From positions 1 through 10,739 of the forward strand of contig CALKWL010000057.1 in NCBI GenBank assembly GCA_938004235.1: DNA of 10,739 nucleotides, in the 5' to 3' direction. Shown piece by piece: positions 1 to 6,208 of the stretch. A program made the translations under genes and the position numbers. The first letter of the stretch is position 1. Every line of letters starts with the position of its first letter. The notes beneath the pieces are model-generated. The model did not search any database, had not been told where the DNA came from, and worked only from the letters and a program-made list of their open reading frames with translations. This DNA is from an uncultured Gammaproteobacteria bacterium (lineage in GTDB: Bacteria; Pseudomonadota; Gammaproteobacteria; Halothiobacillales; Halothiobacillaceae).

Positions 1-734
1 GGGCCGCGATACCGATCCGCTTCCATCATTTGCAGGAACTGGCGCACAACACCCGTGATGGTGTCTGACGCTTCGGTGCCGTCAAACGTAGACCATGCAG
101 AACCGGCATTTGATGTGGAATTTACATAAGTGTGATTAGTCAGCCCGTAGGTCGTGGCATAGGTGGAGAGTTTCACGCCCGTACCAGAGAACAAAAAGCG
201 TTCAAACTCTTCGCCTACGCTTTGCGTGGCGGCCATTGCTAGTGACGTGTCAATGGATGAGTTGGGCATCAAATTCGAGGCACGCATGGCGCGTTCTCCA
301 AACGTAAAGCCCTGATGCACCACAGGGACGGTGATGGCGCGGCGCACGATGTCGGGCGCGTCTTGGTTGTCGGGATCACGACCGTCAATGCTTACAGACG
401 GGCGGACAATTTCGCTTTGCACGTCCCATTCGTGCATTATCTTGCCCAAGTCATCAGTGATAACCAGACCCTTCCCGCGAAGACGCTCAACGGCGGGCAT
501 GGCGAGTTTTTGCGCTGCAATAACCTCTGCCTCCAACGCCTTCCAAGCATCCTTACGCAACACTGAGTTGACACGCATACCCGCGCCGTTTTGCAGAATA
601 ACTGTGCCATTACGCTGAGTCATCACCTGAAGATCGCCGTTGTCCTTGCGGCGCACAACGGGGCGGAAGGCGCGGTTCATGACCTGTAGGGCATCATCCA
701 CGCCAGTTTGTACATTTTGGTTTAATAGTGGCAT
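1..734 (-). CDS. Major capsid protein, HK97/encapsulin-like fold (3' end cut by window)
   Basis: The reading frame opens at ATG 732-734 and runs off the left edge, giving 244 visible residues that begin MPLLNQNVQTGVDDALQVMN. A strong SD (AAGGAGG, 740-746) lies 5 nt before the ATG. The visible part has an N-terminal arm, then an acidic and basic helical stretch, then a segment reading SVGEEFERFLFSGTG. The latter recalls the loop after the spine helix in encapsulin-like HK97-fold shell proteins. The position directly after protease-scaffold and cement genes is the classic place for the major capsid gene, and this is the main support. The subunits would form the procapsid on the scaffold encoded just upstream. 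Family assignment (DUF6260/DUF2184-like) is inference; the role as capsid is fairly secure from context. The C-terminal part lies outside the window. Confidence 0.72.
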   Translation of the reverse strand, partial: MPLLNQNVQTGVDDALQVMNRAFRPVVRRKDNGDLQVMTQRNGTVILQNGAGMRVNSVLRKDAWKALEAEVIAAQKLAMPAVERLRGKGLVITDDLGKIMHEWDVQSEIVRPSVSIDGRDPDNQDAPDIVRRAITVPVVHQGFTFGERAMRASNLMPNSSIDTSLAMAATQSVGEEFERFLFSGTGVKLSTYATTYGLTNHTYVNSTSNAGSAWSTFDGTEASDTITGVVRQFLQMMEADRYRG

Positions 735-767
735 TTTCGCCTCCTTAATGCTCTGTGGCGGTCGCCG

Positions 768-1265
768 CTACAGAATCTCAGCCTTGAGCCAGCCAACCTG
801 ACCAGAAACACCGGTCAATGCTGCGGCCACAACCGCAAACAGTGCCTGCGTGACGGTAGACGCATCAGGGGTCACAGCATGAACGAAACCAACCTCGGTT
901 GCTCCGTAGCCAGCCAGGAACGCCCCCAAGGTGGCGTTTGCTGCCGTTTCGTAACGCAAGCGCACCAGATCGCCGCGCTGGGGCTTGATAAAGTAAACGG
1001 TATCGCCAGCGGCGTAGGTTTTGTCTACCGGACTGGTGGGGGCTGCGCTCATGTCATCTTCGACGTATTGGTATGGATGCTCTACTGCCAACCAAACACG
1101 CAAGGGGGCATTGGTGCTGGCGATGGGCGAGACCTTGCCCGCCGCGCTTTCGTAAATCAGCATCCCCGGCTTAATGGCGGTAGAGGCCGCAGCTTCCATC
1201 TCGAAGATCGGCCGTTCGCCACCATTAACCTTTAAGAGAACAACGTGTTCCTTTGTACTAGCCAT
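768..1265 (-). CDS. Probable head decoration/cement protein (Gp24-like)
   Basis: This is a 165-residue protein without cysteines, signal peptide or membrane segment. It starts at ATG 1263-1265 with an SD (AAGGAG, 1275-1280) 9 nt upstream. The composition is rich in Ala, Val, Thr and Gly, with short alternating hydrophobic stretches that suggest a beta-rich fold. The segment GDTVYFIKPQRGDLVRLRYE near residues 88-107 looks like paired strands, and the C-terminal AAALTGVSGQVGWLKAEIL is hydrophobic. Small beta proteins at this spot, between the prohead protease-scaffold and the major capsid, commonly act as decoration or structural cement proteins that bind the outside of the shell. It lies 36 nt downstream of the protease gene and 33 nt upstream of capsid, so it is probably co-transcribed with both. 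No catalytic motif is visible; function rests on position and size. Confidence 0.6.
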   Translation of the reverse strand: MASTKEHVVLLKVNGGERPIFEMEAAASTAIKPGMLIYESAAGKVSPIASTNAPLRVWLAVEHPYQYVEDDMSAAPTSPVDKTYAAGDTVYFIKPQRGDLVRLRYETAANATLGAFLAGYGATEVGFVHAVTPDASTVTQALFAVVAAALTGVSGQVGWLKAEIL

Positions 1266-1301
1266 GTTTCAACACTCCTTTATTTTGGTGCCTGGGGCTA
1301 A

Positions 1302-1784
1302 CTACCAGTCCTCAAAGTTGCCATCTGCGGCGTTGCCGACAATGCCACCGCTACCAACAAACACGGTCGGCTGAAGCGAACGGATGAGCGACTCAAGATC
1401 GGCAACAGGCAAGCCCTTCAGTGCTGCCTCGCTCAGTACATTGTGTTCCGATCCGAGAGCCATTGCTACCAAGTCAGCCTTTTGCGCTTCTACGGCTGCC
1501 TGTTGGTTTGCAACCAAGGTGCCCACCTGCTCGGCTAACGCCGCGATCTGTGCTTCTAATGCGGCAGTGCTGTTAGGCGCAACGGGTGAAGCGGGAACTT
1601 TGGCAGTGTCGTCGCTGGCGGGCTGCGCCTGATTTACCTGCGGCTGTTCACACGGCCGTTTCCCGCCAGGGGACGGCAATGCTTGGAACATATGGGTTAC
1701 AAGGCCATCAGTCGCACCGTTGAACATATCCTCTGAGTAGTCGGCCTGTGCAACCAGTGCCGCTACCATTTGTTGACGGTTCAT
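1302..1784 (-). CDS. Nested in-frame scaffold protein made from an internal start
   Basis: Inside the protease gene and in the same frame, ATG 1782-1784 begins MNRQQMVAALVAQADYSEDM and would give a 160-residue protein. It has one of the best SDs in the window (AAAGGAG at 1791-1797, 6 nt before the ATG), while the full-length gene has none. The product is the C-terminal part of the fusion: an N-terminal helical segment, a Pro/Ala/Ser-rich linker, a coiled-coil-like region around its residues 75-110, and an acidic C-terminus ending GNFEDW. In lambda, the scaffold Nu3 is made from an internal start within the protease gene C, so in-frame nesting of protease and scaffold is an established arrangement. 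It lets the phage make much more scaffold than protease. The start is seen directly; use of it is inferred. Confidence 0.62.
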   Translation of the reverse strand: MNRQQMVAALVAQADYSEDMFNGATDGLVTHMFQALPSPGGKRPCEQPQVNQAQPASDDTAKVPASPVAPNSTAALEAQIAALAEQVGTLVANQQAAVEAQKADLVAMALGSEHNVLSEAALKGLPVADLESLIRSLQPTVFVGSGGIVGNAADGNFEDW

Positions 1785-2636
1785 AAACGTCTCCTTTGTA
1801 TTGACAAACAAATTCATAAAACGTTCGAGCAGCGTACTCTTGCCACCACTCGCGTTGTTATTACGCGGCAGTCCGCAGCCATCGGCCACACTGCACGCGC
1901 CTGACTCGTCTGGCAGAATCGCCAGGTGATCGGGAAAAATTCCTGTTGCGATCTCTTCGTACTGCACCCCTTCCCATTCGCCGTTTACCTGTATGGGCTT
2001 GCGATACCAGCCCCAAGACAAATCCAGCGTATCGCCAGTGGCGATCACGTCTAAAACGGCCGTTAACTCGTCGGTGTTGTCATCACCGATAGCGATACAC
2101 ACCTCGTTTTTCAGTTTGGCGCCATCAATAGTTGAGTTACGGGTAAATCCATAATGGGGAACGTCTGCGGAATAGGCACTGACAAAACGGCCGTTTGCCG
2201 TGGGGTGGCGAATGACTACGGGCTGACCATCCCACATTGACACGTCGCGCCCAAACTCTTCAGCTAACACCAAAGCACCGTTCATCACGCCTTCTACGAT
2301 GGAGACGGCGGGGACGATCAAGTATTTTTGCCCGTCTATTTCCTCTTCATAAACACCATCAGGGGAAATGGCGGCCGAATTCGCCATGACGGGCGGTTCG
2401 TCCCACAGACCGCGCTCGTAAAGAGCTGGGGCCTCTTTCTGTATCTGCTTTATCATTGCGTCAAGGGCTTTTCCTAGCGCACTGGATAAGGCTTTTCGTT
2501 CTTCACGGGACAAACGGCCGTCTCCATACACACCATCTGCCAACTCTGTCATTTCTGTGTGTAGACGGCTTTCTAACCAAGCCCCGATGGTGCCCGCATT
2601 CGCTTTTATCGTTGTGTTTGGTATTAGTTCCGGCAT
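1302..2636 (-). CDS. Prohead protease fused to scaffold (DUF2213-like)
   Basis: The frame is open from 2657, but I choose the ATG at 2634-2636 (protein begins MPELIPNTTIKAN, 444 residues). The ATG at 2655-2657 lies in the loop of a terminator-like hairpin, and the portal gene has the same arrangement. The N-terminal ~280 residues look like a DUF2213/herpesvirus-type serine protease: WDGQPVVIRHP, GFTRNSTIDGAKLKNEV, then LDLSWGWY with the likely catalytic Ser, and IFPDHLAILPDESGACSVAD with the likely catalytic His. After a linker, the C-terminal part is Ala/Gln-rich, with a heptad-like stretch (LEAQIAALAEQVGTL) typical of scaffolds. The role is cleavage of scaffold and capsid arms during procapsid maturation. 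An internal start at 1784 probably makes scaffold alone. No SD precedes 2636; a promoter lies upstream at 2703-2731. The protease class is inferred from motifs. Confidence 0.75.
   Translation of the reverse strand: MPELIPNTTIKANAGTIGAWLESRLHTEMTELADGVYGDGRLSREERKALSSALGKALDAMIKQIQKEAPALYERGLWDEPPVMANSAAISPDGVYEEEIDGQKYLIVPAVSIVEGVMNGALVLAEEFGRDVSMWDGQPVVIRHPTANGRFVSAYSADVPHYGFTRNSTIDGAKLKNEVCIAIGDDNTDELTAVLDVIATGDTLDLSWGWYRKPIQVNGEWEGVQYEEIATGIFPDHLAILPDESGACSVADGCGLPRNNNASGGKSTLLERFMNLFVNTKETFMNRQQMVAALVAQADYSEDMFNGATDGLVTHMFQALPSPGGKRPCEQPQVNQAQPASDDTAKVPASPVAPNSTAALEAQIAALAEQVGTLVANQQAAVEAQKADLVAMALGSEHNVLSEAALKGLPVADLESLIRSLQPTVFVGSGGIVGNAADGNFEDW
1791..1797 (-). promoter_or_regulatory. 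Strong internal Shine-Dalgarno for the nested scaffold
   Basis: Read on the minus strand this is AAAGGAG, 6 nt before ATG 1784. It lies in the middle of the protease-scaffold coding sequence, at the junction between the protease domain and the scaffold domain. That position makes a chance SD less likely. Confidence 0.65.
2055..2064. repeat. AACGGCCGTT palindrome (in protease gene)
   Basis: Exact copy, read in the frame that encodes Thr-Ala-Val in the protease. Confidence 0.9.
2186..2195. repeat. AACGGCCGTT palindrome (in protease gene)
   Basis: Exact copy, read in the frame that encodes Asn-Gly-Arg in the protease. It is 131 bp from the previous copy. Confidence 0.9.
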
Positions 2637-2640
2637 AAAA

Positions 2641-2670
2641 CAAAAAAGCGCACCCATTCGGGTGCGCTTT
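2641..2670 (-). terminator. Terminator-like hairpin directly before the protease start (element A)
   Basis: A perfect 11-bp stem (AAAGCGCACCC at 2645-2655 with GGGTGCGCTTT at 2660-2670) has a 4-nt loop. On the minus strand the stem is followed by TTTTTTGTTTT, the shape of an intrinsic terminator, and then at once by ATG 2636. It lies in the 5' leader of the transcript expected from the promoter at 2703-2731. A near copy (element B) precedes the portal gene. It may be an attenuator, a protein-binding leader hairpin or a plain terminator. Confidence 0.7.
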
Positions 2671-2683
2671 CACAATTAAAGCT

Positions 2684-2701
2684 ATTTGTATTTATGCAAA
2701 T
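2684..2701. promoter_or_regulatory. AT-rich imperfect dyad at the predicted transcription start
   Basis: ATTTG at 2684-2688 is matched by CAAAT at 2697-2701, and the half-sites agree at 7 of 9 positions overall. The dyad begins just downstream of the -10 hexamer at 2703-2708, so it covers the expected start site. That is a usual place for a repressor operator. It is AT-rich and could be fortuitous. Confidence 0.3.
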
Positions 2702-2702
2702 C

Positions 2703-2731
2703 ATTGTAATGGATGATTCGCTTTACGTCAA
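2703..2731 (-). promoter_or_regulatory. Sigma70-type promoter for protease-scaffold, cement and capsid
   Basis: On the minus strand a -35 box TTGACG (2726-2731) and a -10 box TACAAT (2703-2708) are separated by exactly 17 nt. Each differs from consensus at one position. Transcription would begin near 2696 and leave a leader of about 60 nt containing hairpin A before the ATG at 2636. This is the best promoter match I found in the window. It would allow the capsid genes to be transcribed apart from the lysis genes upstream. Confidence 0.6.
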
Positions 2732-2744
2732 CTAGACAGAAACA

Positions 2745-2814
2745 GAAACCCCGCTTGCTGGGGAACAACCTGGTTTATCTCAGGCTTGACAAGTCTTACC
2801 AGCAGCGGGGTTTC
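2745..2814 (-). terminator. Long stem, possible terminator or structured RNA
   Basis: GAAACCCCGCTTGCTGG (2745-2761) pairs with CCAGCAGCGGGGTTTC (2799-2814): 16 base pairs with a single bulged T. The 37-nt loop can form weaker inner pairs (CCTG at 2769-2772 with CAGG at 2781-2784; CTTG with CAAG just after). On the minus strand the stem is followed by a T-rich but interrupted run (TTTCTGTTTCTGTC). It sits between the end of the 2928-3314 gene and the promoter at 2703-2731, as a terminator of the lysis transcript would. The large, possibly branched loop is unusual for a plain terminator. Confidence 0.5.
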
Positions 2815-2836
2815 TTAGCCATGAAACGGGTCATCC

Positions 2837-2868
2837 GATTAGCGGAACTTTGGCGAGGAAAGCTAATC
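2837..2868. repeat. Small inverted repeat in the intergenic region
   Basis: GATTAGC at 2837-2843 is matched by GCTAATC at 2862-2868. An inner CTTT/AAAG pairing is also possible. It belongs to the 270-nt gene-free stretch 2658-2927, which also holds the long stem, promoter, dyad and hairpin A. Function unknown. Confidence 0.3.
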
Positions 2869-2906
2869 AAATGCCTGGGCAGGGCGGGAACCCTAAACAC
2901 GAACGC

Positions 2907-2936
2907 ATTGTACCACATCTCTTCGTTTCACCGCAA
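2907..2936 (-). promoter_or_regulatory. Weak promoter candidate at the end of the 3D-like gene
   Basis: On the minus strand, TACAAT (2907-2912) lies 18 nt after TTGCGG (2931-2936). The -10 is good, the -35 matches only its first half. If used, it would give a short transcript of about 150 nt ending at the stem 2745-2814. Confidence 0.22.
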
Positions 2937-3314
2937 TGCCCATTCCGCGTACAGCCAGTAGTTGTCAGTAACGGCCGTTTGGCTCAGCACATCCACGGGA
3001 ATAACCCACGCCCTGTGGTAGTCATCCCACCTGGGCAGAATCATGCCGCCTGCGTCCCTACATTTTAGTTCGCGGTTCTTGAATCGGATAGTTCTCCCTA
3101 GCCATTGAGGAATACAAGCAGCCACGCGCCCATAGTCGGCAACTTCCCATCCCTGCCCATCCGCCAATACGGACGGGTCAGAGTCGCAATTTATAGTGAG
3201 TCCCTCATAACAAAGTGCCGGGTTATACCACGTCACAAGGATGGGCATTTCTTCTATGGCCGGTGCCGGAGTAGCGCATTTTAGTAGCCCCAGCAGCAAG
3301 CAAACAATTAGCAT
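2928..3314 (-). CDS. Small secreted 3D/RlpA-like (double-psi barrel) protein
   Basis: This 128-residue protein begins MLIVCLLLGLLKCATPAP, a hydrophobic N-terminus that looks like a short signal peptide or membrane anchor. Cys13 could be lipidated, but the preceding Lys does not fit a normal lipobox, so plain secretion or an N-terminal anchor is possible. The mature part has the pattern TWYNP...CYEG...NCDSDPS...ADGQ...GRVAAC...LGRTI...CRDAGGMI. That matches the 3D domain/RlpA-type double-psi barrel found in peptidoglycan-cleaving proteins, where the Asp in the last motif is catalytic. The conserved Cys residues could form disulfides outside the cell. Its ATG overlaps the lysin stop by 7 nt (3308-3314), so translation is probably coupled, and a role in cell-wall opening with the lysin is likely. 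It could instead be a spanin-like or structural lipoprotein. Confidence 0.55.
   Translation of the reverse strand: MLIVCLLLGLLKCATPAPAIEEMPILVTWYNPALCYEGLTINCDSDPSVLADGQGWEVADYGRVAACIPQWLGRTIRFKNRELKCRDAGGMILPRWDDYHRAWVIPVDVLSQTAVTDNYWLYAEWALR
2970..2979. repeat. AACGGCCGTT palindrome (in 3D-like gene)
   Basis: Exact copy, encoding Thr-Ala-Val near the C-terminus of the 3D/RlpA-like protein. Confidence 0.9.
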
Positions 3315-5917
3315 TTCAGTGCTTCTCGCGGTGGCAACTCGTCTTGGCTGGCGTATCGTTTGATCCAGCTCTTTTGGCCGGTTGCGATCTTCTCCCAGCC
3401 GACCAAGCCATGCCCTGCTGCGTAATAGTAGCGTTCATCTACCGCGCCATTCACGATCCACGCCAACTGGATCACATCGGCAACTATCACCCCCGCTTCA
3501 CTCCGCCAAGTGTCGTGACGCTGTTCAAACAGAATATCGCTGGTGGACGTATATGGGCCATGAACTTTTTGACAGTCCCCCTTGCGAAAAACCGTCACCG
3601 TTTCATTCCGGGTATAGCGATCCCCAACCGCCATGCGGCGCGGCAGCCAGCCCGTGGCTGACTCGATACGATAGAACTCGCCGCCACCACGTGATGTATC
3701 CTCAAAGAAATAGATGCGGCTGTCAGACAACCGCCGCTTTTCGTATTGTGCGTTTTTCTGTATCGTCACCACGTCGCCATCACGAACCAATTGCACGATT
3801 TCTGCGCCCTGACCCCAATTGTTTGCCAGTTCAAACGCGGCGGAGCGGGCTGAGCCGTTGGTTGGCACGAAGTACGGTGCCAAATCTGTTACATCTGGTA
3901 CCTTATCCAGATAACTGGTGTACATATAGCCCGGTGTATCGCGCACTGAGACCCGAAGCCAAGCCCCATCATCATTTAGAACATTGACAACCTCGCCACG
4001 CCTTGCCGTCAACAGTACCCGATAGTCAGTCCCCGGCCCCAGCCGAAGATTTAGCGCGGCAGGCTTAACCTGCGCTTTCCATAGCACCGGTTCTGTGAGT
4101 TTTGGCCGGTTGTTAAATGTGTAGAGGATGGGGTCGGCGTACTCGCGCTTTAGCCGATCCAAGTCAACCCCCGGCCAGTCCCACGGTCGTTGTGCCAGCA
4201 TGTCGCCGGGTGCAATGTCGTAGTGTAGATGATCTGGCCCTTTCAGTGCGTCCTGACCCACCTCGGCAATGCGTTCGCCGCGCTGCACCCACTGCCCAAC
4301 CTGAATAGTCATCTTTTCCACATGACCGTATCGTGTGCAAACGTCGCGGTGCTGAATGACGATCACATTCCCCCACACATCCAACCATCCAGCAAACACA
4401 CAACGGCCGTTGGCTGCCGCGTAAATCGGTTCGTCTTTGTCGGCGTTCCAGACGGGCGAGTTCAAATTTAGATCGTCGCCAGTATGATACGACACCTTCC
4501 CCGTACTGGAATTGGTGTACTTGGTCGCGTACCCAACCGCTACCGTCCATTTTCCGGGTGGCAAAATGCCCATACGTCGCTCAACGGCCGTTCCAACAGG
4601 TGCCTCGAAAACGGTGCCTAACCAAGAGTCGCCGTTAGGGGCGATCTCATCACCCTGAATATCCGCAAACCATTTCACCACTTGGCTCCCCTCTGCCCCC
4701 AAACCAACCAGATCGCCCGCGTCGTCATCAGAAAACGTGATGGTTTGTCTCCGTGCATAGGTTTGGTTTAGCACGTGCTGGGCCTCTTCTATGGTTGCCG
4801 TTTGCGGTATCAGATTTACCGTGATCACCCGCTTGCTTGTCACAGGCGGAGCGGGAACATCCGCCGCGCCATCCCCAAATGTTTGTTTTAATGTCATGTC
4901 GTAAATACCATCTGCCAATTTTGGCACTTCATCCGAAGCCGGGTGCCAGCCATTGGCGGCAGTCCAAAGCCCAGCCCCTATTAGCTCAGGGAATCTCGCA
5001 TAATATGCCGCAACCTCCTGAAGTTGCGCCAATGCCACGGGCTTTGGTGGAATGGTGCGCTCATTCCATCCAAATTCGGTTAGTTCAACCCACACACGGT
5101 GCAGGTTGTATTGGTCGCATACCTTGCCCACTCGCTCAAACCGGCCAATTCGCCGCCGATACGCGAACTCGCGCCAGATGTCAGAAGAGTAAGAATACTC
5201 ATGGAGTGATAGCCCTAGAACGTCTGGATGCTCACTCGCAAGTGTCAGGAAGGCCAGCATACCGGGGGCTTCCCACGCGCCCTCTTCAGGGTTTCCACTG
5301 GCGAAGCCGAACGCGGCCCATCTAAACCACGCCTCGCCCGCTTCCTTGCGGCGTATTAGCTCCATCCCCACATAAAATGCCATCCACCCGATGATGTCGG
5401 CATAACCCTCGTAACCCAACACCGGCGAATCCCAGTTTTCTGACGTGTTTTCACCCCAGCCCACATAGCCGCGAGTCTCATTCCACGAAGAAATAGTCAC
5501 TATATCACGGTTGACGTTTTCGGGGATCAACCTCTCCACCACTTCGACGTGGAGTTTGGCCGCTGCCTTGTAAATCGGTTCCGCTTCTTCGCGGGTGTCA
5601 ATAGGCGTTCCATCATCGCGCCTTAGACGATACGGGGGTGTGGAAATGTGGTACGAACCGTAAGATCGCTTCCAGTTCGGGTCGATCTTCATCATGGTCT
5701 CTGCTGGCACATAGCCCGTGGGAATGAAATTGCCCCGATTTCCTACACCGTAGATTTTTTCGCACTCGGCCAGATCGTCAAGGAGGGCGGTTGTGTCTGT
5801 TACGGCAGCAAACACGGGTATACCCTTCTTGTTTGCCGCTTCTACGAACAAACCCCAGCCGGGAACGTTCCCCGGCGTTGAGCTTTGAAAAAAGATTTTG
5901 TTGTAGGCCACTCTCAC
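3308..5917 (-). CDS. Multidomain lysin: GH-A-like glycosidase + M23 peptidase + SH3b
   Basis: The 869-residue protein reads from GTG 5915-5917; GTG 5909-5911 is an alternative start. Residues 1-350 resemble a clan GH-A TIM barrel: SSWNETRG puts a likely acid/base Glu at 147, LSLHEYS carries His239, and VELTEFGW a likely nucleophile Glu at 281. Residues ~445-580 are an M23 (lysostaphin-type) zinc metallopeptidase with H478-x3-D482, YGH near 532 and HLH at 563-565, so the zinc-binding set appears complete. Residues ~617-674 are an SH3b cell-wall binding domain (LNLRLGPGTDYRVL). Residues ~680-869 fit nothing I know. It should cleave cell-wall peptide cross-links and an associated polysaccharide. 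No signal peptide is visible, so export would need the nearby holin. It could also be a virion-borne lysin. Usual phage endolysins are 150-400 residues, so this is very long. Confidence 0.75.
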   Translation of the reverse strand: MRVAYNKIFFQSSTPGNVPGWGLFVEAANKKGIPVFAAVTDTTALLDDLAECEKIYGVGNRGNFIPTGYVPAETMMKIDPNWKRSYGSYHISTPPYRLRRDDGTPIDTREEAEPIYKAAAKLHVEVVERLIPENVNRDIVTISSWNETRGYVGWGENTSENWDSPVLGYEGYADIIGWMAFYVGMELIRRKEAGEAWFRWAAFGFASGNPEEGAWEAPGMLAFLTLASEHPDVLGLSLHEYSYSSDIWREFAYRRRIGRFERVGKVCDQYNLHRVWVELTEFGWNERTIPPKPVALAQLQEVAAYYARFPELIGAGLWTAANGWHPASDEVPKLADGIYDMTLKQTFGDGAADVPAPPVTSKRVITVNLIPQTATIEEAQHVLNQTYARRQTITFSDDDAGDLVGLGAEGSQVVKWFADIQGDEIAPNGDSWLGTVFEAPVGTAVERRMGILPPGKWTVAVGYATKYTNSSTGKVSYHTGDDLNLNSPVWNADKDEPIYAAANGRCVFAGWLDVWGNVIVIQHRDVCTRYGHVEKMTIQVGQWVQRGERIAEVGQDALKGPDHLHYDIAPGDMLAQRPWDWPGVDLDRLKREYADPILYTFNNRPKLTEPVLWKAQVKPAALNLRLGPGTDYRVLLTARRGEVVNVLNDDGAWLRVSVRDTPGYMYTSYLDKVPDVTDLAPYFVPTNGSARSAAFELANNWGQGAEIVQLVRDGDVVTIQKNAQYEKRRLSDSRIYFFEDTSRGGGEFYRIESATGWLPRRMAVGDRYTRNETVTVFRKGDCQKVHGPYTSTSDILFEQRHDTWRSEAGVIVADVIQLAWIVNGAVDERYYYAAGHGLVGWEKIATGQKSWIKRYASQDELPPREALKC
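4402..4411. repeat. AACGGCCGTT palindrome (in lysin, M23 region)
   Basis: Exact copy, encoding Asn-Gly-Arg within the M23 domain. Confidence 0.9.
4583..4592. repeat. AACGGCCGTT palindrome (in lysin)
   Basis: Exact copy, encoding Thr-Ala-Val just before the M23 domain. Confidence 0.9.
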
Positions 5918-5923
5918 CCCTAC

Positions 5924-5959
5924 AACGGCCGTTTCTTGGAACTGCGGGAAACGGCCGTT
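5924..5959. repeat. Two AACGGCCGTT palindromes 26 bp apart
   Basis: Exact copies at 5924-5933 and 5950-5959 lie in the 54-nt gap between the holin-like gene and the lysin. Their centres are 26 bp apart, about two and a half helical turns. The two copies can also pair with each other in RNA. They belong to the eight-copy family of this window. Confidence 0.9.
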
Positions 5960-5971
5960 AGCAACTTTGTA

Positions 5972-6208
5972 TTATTTTTTCGCTTCAACAAGGGCGGTTT
6001 TAATTGCCTCACGGCTTTCGATATACCGCCACAGCGCAACCGCGCCGTTGATCACAAACGTCAGAACAACAATGGCTCCGGGGAGGGCTGACACCAAATT
6101 GTCGGCTTGTTCCGTAGAAAGATAGCCAGCCACAACCAGCAATGCTAGTATCTGCTGTGAAAGTGCGAGCCAGAATTCCGAAGTTTTGTAACCTGGTTTA
6201 TACAGCAT
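5972..6208 (-). CDS. Holin-like protein with two membrane segments
   Basis: This 78-residue protein has two hydrophobic segments, about residues 14-29 (LALSQQILALLVVAGY) and 43-61 (PGAIVVLTFVINGAVALW), with a short polar turn between and a charged C-terminus (ESREAIKTALVEAKK). That layout matches class II holins, which form the membrane lesions that release endolysin. ATG 6206-6208 has an SD (AAAGGA) about 7 nt upstream and overlaps the preceding gene by 11 nt. The lysin follows after a 54-nt gap. The lysin lies in the same reading frame, parted only by this gene's TAA (5972-5974) and 18 further sense codons. I do not recognise a specific holin family; the assignment rests on topology and position. 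Confidence 0.6.
   Translation of the reverse strand: MLYKPGYKTSEFWLALSQQILALLVVAGYLSTEQADNLVSALPGAIVVLTFVINGAVALWRYIESREAIKTALVEAKK

Noticed and set aside
1794..1850. Walker A-like GGKST in the protease-scaffold linker
   Set aside because: It lacks the full GxxxxGK[ST] pattern and sits in a linker, with no ATPase context.
2634..2657. ATG 2657 as start of the protease (and ATG 8385 as start of the portal)
   Set aside because: Both ATGs lie inside hairpins and lack an SD. The two genes share ATGCCGG just after the hairpin, so the downstream ATG is the better start, though not proven.
2739..2820. A tRNA or tRNA-like gene at the long stem
   Set aside because: The stem is too long for an acceptor arm and no T-loop (TTCGANT) or anticodon arm is present. 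No tRNA, rRNA or CRISPR array is visible elsewhere.
2796..2918. A 40-codon minus-strand frame in the intergenic region (begins MWYNAFVF)
   Set aside because: No proper SD, atypical composition, and its end runs into the long stem. Not enough to call a gene.
4164..4550. Minus-strand 128-residue frame within the lysin
   Set aside because: It overlaps the conserved M23 coding region in another frame and its translation is Arg- and Cys-rich without any motif.
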